Positions 60,305-64,000 of a stretch of DNA of 64,000 nt are shown here, piece by piece. The translations under genes and the position numbers were made by a program. The stretch lies in assembly GCA_036389155.1 (NCBI GenBank), contig DASVQN010000017.1, forward strand, positions 124,001 through 188,000. The letters are read 5' to 3'. Each line of letters begins with the position of its first letter. The stretch's first letter is position 1. The stretch is from CADCVT01 sp036389155. GTDB lineage: Bacteria > Actinomycetota > Thermoleophilia > Solirubrobacterales > Solirubrobacteraceae. Under the pieces are notes generated by a model. It saw only the letters and a list, made by a program, of their open reading frames with translations, did no database searches and was not told where the DNA came from.

Positions 60305-61390
60305 ATGGAATCGAGCGGCAGCTACCTCGCCGTCATCAAGGTCGTCGGAGTCGGCGGCGGCGGCACCAACGCGGTGAACCGCATGGTCGACGCGGGCCTC
60401 AGGGGCGTCGAGTTCATCGCTGCCAACACGGATGCGCAGGCGCTCGCGATGTGCGACGCCGACATCAAGCTGAACATCGGCCACGAGCTGACGAAGGGCC
60501 TCGGCGCCGGCGCCAGCCCCGACATCGGCACCGGCGCCGCGCACGAGTCGCGCGACGACATCAAGGAGGCGCTCAAGGGCGCGGACATGGTGTTCGTCAC
60601 CGCGGGCGAGGGCGGCGGCACCGGCACGGGCGCCGCGCCCGTCATCGCCGAGATCGCCAAGGAGGAGATCGGCGCGCTCACCGTCGGCGTCGTCACGAAG
60701 CCGTTCGGCTTCGAGGGCACGCAGCGGACGCGGCAGGCCGAGGAGGGCATCGCGCGCCTGCGCGAGGTCGTCGACACCCTCATCGTGATCCCGAACGAGA
60801 AGCTGCTGGCGATCGTCGAGCGCCGCACCTCGATCCTCGACGCGTTCCGGCTCGCGGACGACGTCCTGCGCCAGGGCGTCCAGGGCATCACCGACCTCAT
60901 CACCATCCCCGGCCTCATCAACCTGGACTTCGCCGACGTGCGGACGATCATGTCCGACGCGGGCTCCGCGCTGATGGGGATCGGCATGGGCTCCGGCGAG
61001 AGCCGCGCCGCCGAGGCCGCCAAGACGGCGATCTCCTCGCCGCTCCTGGAGGAGTCGGTCGAGGGCGCGACGGGCGTCCTGCTGAACATCACCGGCGGGC
61101 GCGACCTCGGCCTGTTCGAGGTCAACGAGGCGGCCGAGATCGTCTCGAGCGCATCGAGCAGCGACTCGAACATCATCTTCGGCGCCGTGATCGACGAGAC
61201 GATGGGCGAGGACGTCCGCGTCACGGTCATCGCGACCGGGTTCGACCGGGCCCAGCGCCCGCGCGCGGTGCGCGACGAGCTGCGGACCGGCCGGCGCGAC
61301 CGCGAGGTCCGCCTCGACGACCGCCAGCGCTCGAGCCTCGAGATCTCCGACGACGAGATCGACATCCCGCCGTTCCTGCGCGACCGGTAG
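60305..61390 (+). CDS. ftsZ: Cell division protein FtsZ
   Basis: 361 residues. The tubulin-like GTPase forms the Z ring. The first motif is IKVVGVGGGGTNAVNRMVDA, followed by EFIAANTDAQAL, the GTP signature GEGGGTGTGAAPVIAEIAKE and the synergy T7 loop LINLDFADVRTIM. The short linker (RAVRDELRTGRRDREVRLDD) leads to the conserved C-terminal peptide DIPPFLRDR that binds membrane anchors. It has its own promoter. ftsA is absent, as expected in actinobacteria, so SepF elsewhere should be the anchor. Confidence 0.98.
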   Translation: MESSGSYLAVIKVVGVGGGGTNAVNRMVDAGLRGVEFIAANTDAQALAMCDADIKLNIGHELTKGLGAGASPDIGTGAAHESRDDIKEALKGADMVFVTAGEGGGTGTGAAPVIAEIAKEEIGALTVGVVTKPFGFEGTQRTRQAEEGIARLREVVDTLIVIPNEKLLAIVERRTSILDAFRLADDVLRQGVQGITDLITIPGLINLDFADVRTIMSDAGSALMGIGMGSGESRAAEAAKTAISSPLLEESVEGATGVLLNITGGRDLGLFEVNEAAEIVSSASSSDSNIIFGAVIDETMGEDVRVTVIATGFDRAQRPRAVRDELRTGRRDREVRLDDRQRSSLEISDDEIDIPPFLRDR

Positions 61391-61490
61391 CGCCGCCGCG
61401 CCAGGCCCCGCACGTCGCGGGTCCGTCCAGGTTGAAGATCGTCACTTTGGGGTATTGCGCTCCGTCCTCCCGCCGTGGGAAGGTCGGCTC

Positions 61491-61697
61491 ATGCAGAAGC
61501 CGGCGAAGATGACCACGGATGAACTGGCCGAGCACCTGTCGCTGCTGACGGTGGCGTCGCGTGAGGACCTGGACGAGCTCCTCACGGATCTGCTCTGCCA
61601 CGTCTACCGGACCAAGGACTCCCAGAACTCGTAGATCGCGCTCAAGTCGGCGCGGCGCAGCGTCGAAGAGATCGTGGGCAGGATGCCCACGCGGTAG
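61491..61697 (+). pseudogene. Small helical protein split by an in-frame amber codon
   Basis: ATG 61491, with GGAAGG about 9 bases upstream, opens a 47-codon frame (MQKPAKMTTDELAEHLSLLT...) ending in TAG at 61632-61634. The same frame continues after the TAG for 20 codons with normal coding character (IALKSARRSVEEIVGRMPTR) and ends in TAG at 61695. Read through, it makes a 68-residue amphipathic helical protein. It may be a broken gene, an amber readthrough, or simply a 47-residue protein with coincidental sequence after it. The family is not recognised. Confidence 0.5.
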
Positions 61698-61753
61698 AAG
61701 ACTGCGATCGCGCCCCGGAAGGCGAGGACCTACGCCCACGTTCCGGAGTCCCG

Positions 61754-63031
61754 ATGCGTCTCTACCTGCTCGCCTTTCTTGTAGTCGCCGCATGCGCCGG
61801 CCTCCTGGGTCCCTCCGCGGCGACGGCCGAGATACGAACCGCCGAGGGCGACGATCCTCGAGATCAGCCCGAGAATCTGTCCGGACCCCGCCGGGCGGAC
61901 ATCGAGCAGGTCCGGGTTTCCTACGACAGCGGCGGCTCGCTGGAGGTCACCGGGCGCTTCTACGAAGCTCTGACCCCCCAGAGCGGCTCGTACTCCTGGG
62001 ATGTAGCGGTCGGGAGCGTTGCTCGTGAAGCGGCGACATATCGCGACAAGCCGTCGTGCTCGGCAGGCGCACCGGGCGACCCCACCGCGTATGGGTGGAT
62101 CACGCCCGACTCCGCAAGCGCGCCGTCCTTGCGCGTAAACGGCTACGAGGGCACTGTGACCGGCACTCGGACGTTCTCGTCGGACAAGCGCGAGGTCCGC
62201 TTTTCATTTGCCCATGCGGCGCTCGCCGGCCGGGACTACCGATGCGTCACGTACAGCTCGCTGTACACGCCGGATCCGGACGGACACTGCTCGCCCTCGG
62301 ACAACAACTGCGAGCGAATCAGCTACCGGTACACCTACGACACCGTCGACCCCTTCTACTTTCATGGGTTCGAGCCGCCGCCGAGCCCCCCGGCCCCTGC
62401 GTGCGACGACCACGTGGATAACGACGGCGACGGCGCGACTGACTATCCGTTCGACGAGGGCTGCTCGGAAACCACCGCGGCCAGCGAGGCAAACCCGCCA
62501 TGCAACGACGGCTTCGACAACGACGGGGACGGCAAAACCGACTACCAGAACGACGACGGCTGCTCGTACGATCGCCACGGTAGCTCGGAGGGGCCGCCTC
62601 CGACGGAGTGCGCCAATCGACGCGACGACGATGGGGACGGCAACGTCGATCTCAAGGATCCCGGGTGTCGCGGCAAGGCCGCCTCCGCGAGCGAGGTCGA
62701 TCCCGCAGCAGTCCCATCGCGGTTTCGCTTATCGCGGGTCAAGGTGACGCGCTGCGGCATCGACACGGAGGTCCAAGTACTTCCCGATCTGGCGCCGCTC
62801 CGCGTGTTTCCGTTCAAGAAGGTCGTCATCACCGTACGGCGGGGCGCCTTCAAGAGGACGCATCGCGCGCGACTAGGGAACGACCGCGCGTACCGCTTCG
62901 GCCTCCTGCGGCCGGGGCGGTACACGGTGACCGGGTACTACCCCGGCGATGCATGGAGGCTCCGGTCGAAGCCGCACACGCGGCACGTGACGGTGCCCCG
63001 ACGGCCGTGTGCGAGCCGTTCGGTCGGGTGA
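61754..63031 (+). CDS. Secreted protein with DNDGDG calcium-type repeats
   Basis: 425 residues from ATG 61754, with CGGAG just upstream. Signal peptide MRLYLLAFLVVAACAGLLG...ATA. The N-terminal ~210 residues (DIEQVRVSYDSGGSLEVTGR, SYSWDVAVGSV) are an uncharacterised beta domain. Three acidic Cys-bracketed loops follow: CDDHVDNDGDGATDYPFDEG, CNDGFDNDGDGKTDYQNDDG and CANRRDDDGDGNVDLKDPG, each a probable Ca2+ site. A basic beta domain closes the chain. Base composition is less GC-rich than in its neighbours. Function unknown; surface location inferred. Confidence 0.78.
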   Translation: MRLYLLAFLVVAACAGLLGPSAATAEIRTAEGDDPRDQPENLSGPRRADIEQVRVSYDSGGSLEVTGRFYEALTPQSGSYSWDVAVGSVAREAATYRDKPSCSAGAPGDPTAYGWITPDSASAPSLRVNGYEGTVTGTRTFSSDKREVRFSFAHAALAGRDYRCVTYSSLYTPDPDGHCSPSDNNCERISYRYTYDTVDPFYFHGFEPPPSPPAPACDDHVDNDGDGATDYPFDEGCSETTAASEANPPCNDGFDNDGDGKTDYQNDDGCSYDRHGSSEGPPPTECANRRDDDGDGNVDLKDPGCRGKAASASEVDPAAVPSRFRLSRVKVTRCGIDTEVQVLPDLAPLRVFPFKKVVITVRRGAFKRTHRARLGNDRAYRFGLLRPGRYTVTGYYPGDAWRLRSKPHTRHVTVPRRPCASRSVG

Positions 63032-63051
63032 GCGAACGCCCGCTCCGTTGG

Positions 63052-63057
63052 TAGCCT
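63052..63057 (+). promoter_or_regulatory. -10-like TAGCCT before gcvT
   Basis: TAGCCT lies 10 bases before the gcvT ATG with no ribosome-binding site between them, in the same arrangement as other leaderless-type starts here. Confidence 0.35.
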
Positions 63058-63067
63058 CGGCGGGCCG

Positions 63068-64000
63068 ATGGCCGCGTCCGCCGACACGCTGAAGCACACC
63101 GCGCTCCACGATCGGCACGTCGACGCCGGGGCGAAGATGGTGCCCTTCGCCGGCTGGCACATGCCGGTCCAGTACGAGGGGATCCGGCAGGAGCACGTTG
63201 CCGTGCGGCGCGCGGCCGGCGTCTTCGACGTCAGCCACATGGGCGAGATCGAGACGCGGGGGTCGGGTGCGCAGGCGCTCCTCCAGCGACTCCTGTCCAA
63301 CGACGTCGCGAAGATCGCCGTCGGCGGGGCGCAGTACAGCGTCCTGTGCCGCGAGGACGGCGGGGTCCTCGACGACCTCTTCACGTACCGGCTCGCCGAG
63401 GACCGCTACCTCACCGTCACCAACGCCTCGAACCACGACAAGGACCTCGCGTGGTTCCAGCGCCATGCGGCCGAGGCCGACGACGTCGAGATCCTCGACC
63501 GACACGGCGCCTACGCGATGCTCGCCGTTCAGGGGCCGAAGGCGCGGGGGATCGTCGCGGAGGTGGTCGGGGAGGAACTGCCGGGGAGGTTCAAGGTGGT
63601 GCAGCGCGGCGACGTGCTCGTCTGCGGTACCGGCTACACCGGCGAGGACGGCGTCGAGCTCCTGCTGCCGCCGGGCGAGGCGGGCGGGATCTGGGACGCT
63701 CTGCTCGAGCGCGGGGTCACGCCGGTCGGCCTCGCCGCCCGCGACACCCTGCGGCTTGAGGTCTGCTTCCACCTCTACGGCAACGACCTGATGGAGGAGC
63801 GCGGCCCGATCGAGGCCCGGCTCGGCTGGTGCTGCAAGGAGGAGACGGGCTTCATCGGCAGCGAGGCGGTCGCGCGCGCCCGCGCGGAAGGCCCGCGCGA
63901 GAAGCTGGCGCCGTTCGTCCTGACCGGCCCCGGCATCGCGCGCCAGGGCAACGAGGTCGTCGGCGGCGGGGTGGTCACCAGCGGGACGATGAGCCCCTGC
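63068..64000 (+). CDS. gcvT: Aminomethyltransferase GcvT (glycine cleavage T protein), 3' end outside window
   Basis: 311 codons are present; the frame runs open to the right edge, about 50-60 residues short of the usual length. T protein moves the methylene group from the lipoyl arm to tetrahydrofolate and releases ammonia. Motifs include MVPFAGWHMPVQYEGIRQEH, VFDVSHMGEIETRGSGAQAL, LSNDVAKIAVGGAQYSVLCR, VTNASNHDKDLAWFQRHA, CGTGYTGEDGVELLLP, AARDTLRLEVCFHLYGNDL and the partial C-terminal GTMSPC. It is first in its own transcript; gcvH/gcvP may follow beyond the window. Confidence 0.96.
   Translation, partial: MAASADTLKHTALHDRHVDAGAKMVPFAGWHMPVQYEGIRQEHVAVRRAAGVFDVSHMGEIETRGSGAQALLQRLLSNDVAKIAVGGAQYSVLCREDGGVLDDLFTYRLAEDRYLTVTNASNHDKDLAWFQRHAAEADDVEILDRHGAYAMLAVQGPKARGIVAEVVGEELPGRFKVVQRGDVLVCGTGYTGEDGVELLLPPGEAGGIWDALLERGVTPVGLAARDTLRLEVCFHLYGNDLMEERGPIEARLGWCCKEETGFIGSEAVARARAEGPREKLAPFVLTGPGIARQGNEVVGGGVVTSGTMSPC

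Overview
The window is 64 kb of very GC-rich DNA. Gene content points to a Gram-positive actinobacterium of the Thermoleophilia, most likely Solirubrobacterales (Solirubrobacter, Conexibacter or Patulibacter type). The grounds are a division and cell-wall cluster with mraZ but no ftsA, a MurE with the DNPR motif typical of meso-diaminopimelate ligases, a three-subunit proton-translocating transhydrogenase, a DUF6351 protein, and many secreted modular proteins with arginine-rich C-terminal tails. The taxonomic call is inference. Genes are dense. Many start on GTG, overlap their neighbour by 4 bases (ATGA or GTGA), or follow a TACGGT/TACCGT-like -10 element by only 6-11 bases.

Layout. 1-9.6 kb: secreted proteins (beta-helix fragment, DUF6351, CocE-like hydrolase, choice-of-anchor L), a methyltransferase, an anti-sigma-type ATPase, tRNA-Leu(CAG), tRNA-Glu(CTC), a Crp/Fnr regulator and a cobalamin adenosyltransferase. 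9.6-16.7 kb: a cobalamin riboswitch, then one tightly coupled operon of three secreted DUF4430/transcobalamin-beta-like proteins, EcfT, a double-domain EcfA, and an ECF S component fused to an extracellular alpha/alpha-toroid domain. 16.8-19.6 kb: pntAA-pntAB-pntB. 19.8-25 kb: an S8 protease between two related secreted proteins. 25-34 kb: small unknowns, glpD, a secreted protein, an atypical dihydropteroate synthase, a second S8 protease and a degenerate Rho. 34.2-35.7 kb: SDR and MOSC genes. 35.8-42.6 kb: a two-component system coupled to a CpaB-like protein, a calcium-repeat protein, and cpaF-tadB-tadC. 42.7-44.9 kb: an O-methyltransferase and a DUF3352 lipoprotein. 45.1-61.4 kb: the dcw cluster mraZ-rsmH-ftsL-ftsI-murE-murF-mraY-murD-ftsW-murG-(methyltransferase)-murC-(HTH)-(clpP, frameshifted)-ftsQ-ftsZ. 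61.4-64 kb: a small broken gene, a secreted calcium-repeat protein and the start of gcvT.

The most interesting locus is the cobalamin-riboswitch operon. Animal intrinsic factor and transcobalamin consist of an alpha6/alpha6 barrel plus a DUF4430-type beta domain. Here both folds are encoded in one bacterial operon, the barrel fused to the membrane S component of an ECF importer and the beta domains as separate secreted or lipid-anchored proteins. This suggests a split, envelope-bound cobalamin capture and import machine, with the divergent adenosyltransferase converting what comes in. Other notable items are a Rho homologue lacking catalytic motifs, a DHPS-like protein with altered pABA loops, a clpP split by one extra base, strong hairpins in the mraZ leader, the EcfA linker and the tadB-tadC gap, and widespread leaderless-type starts. 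I found no CRISPR array, insertion sequence, integrase or replication origin. All assignments come from reading the sequence; no database search was run.
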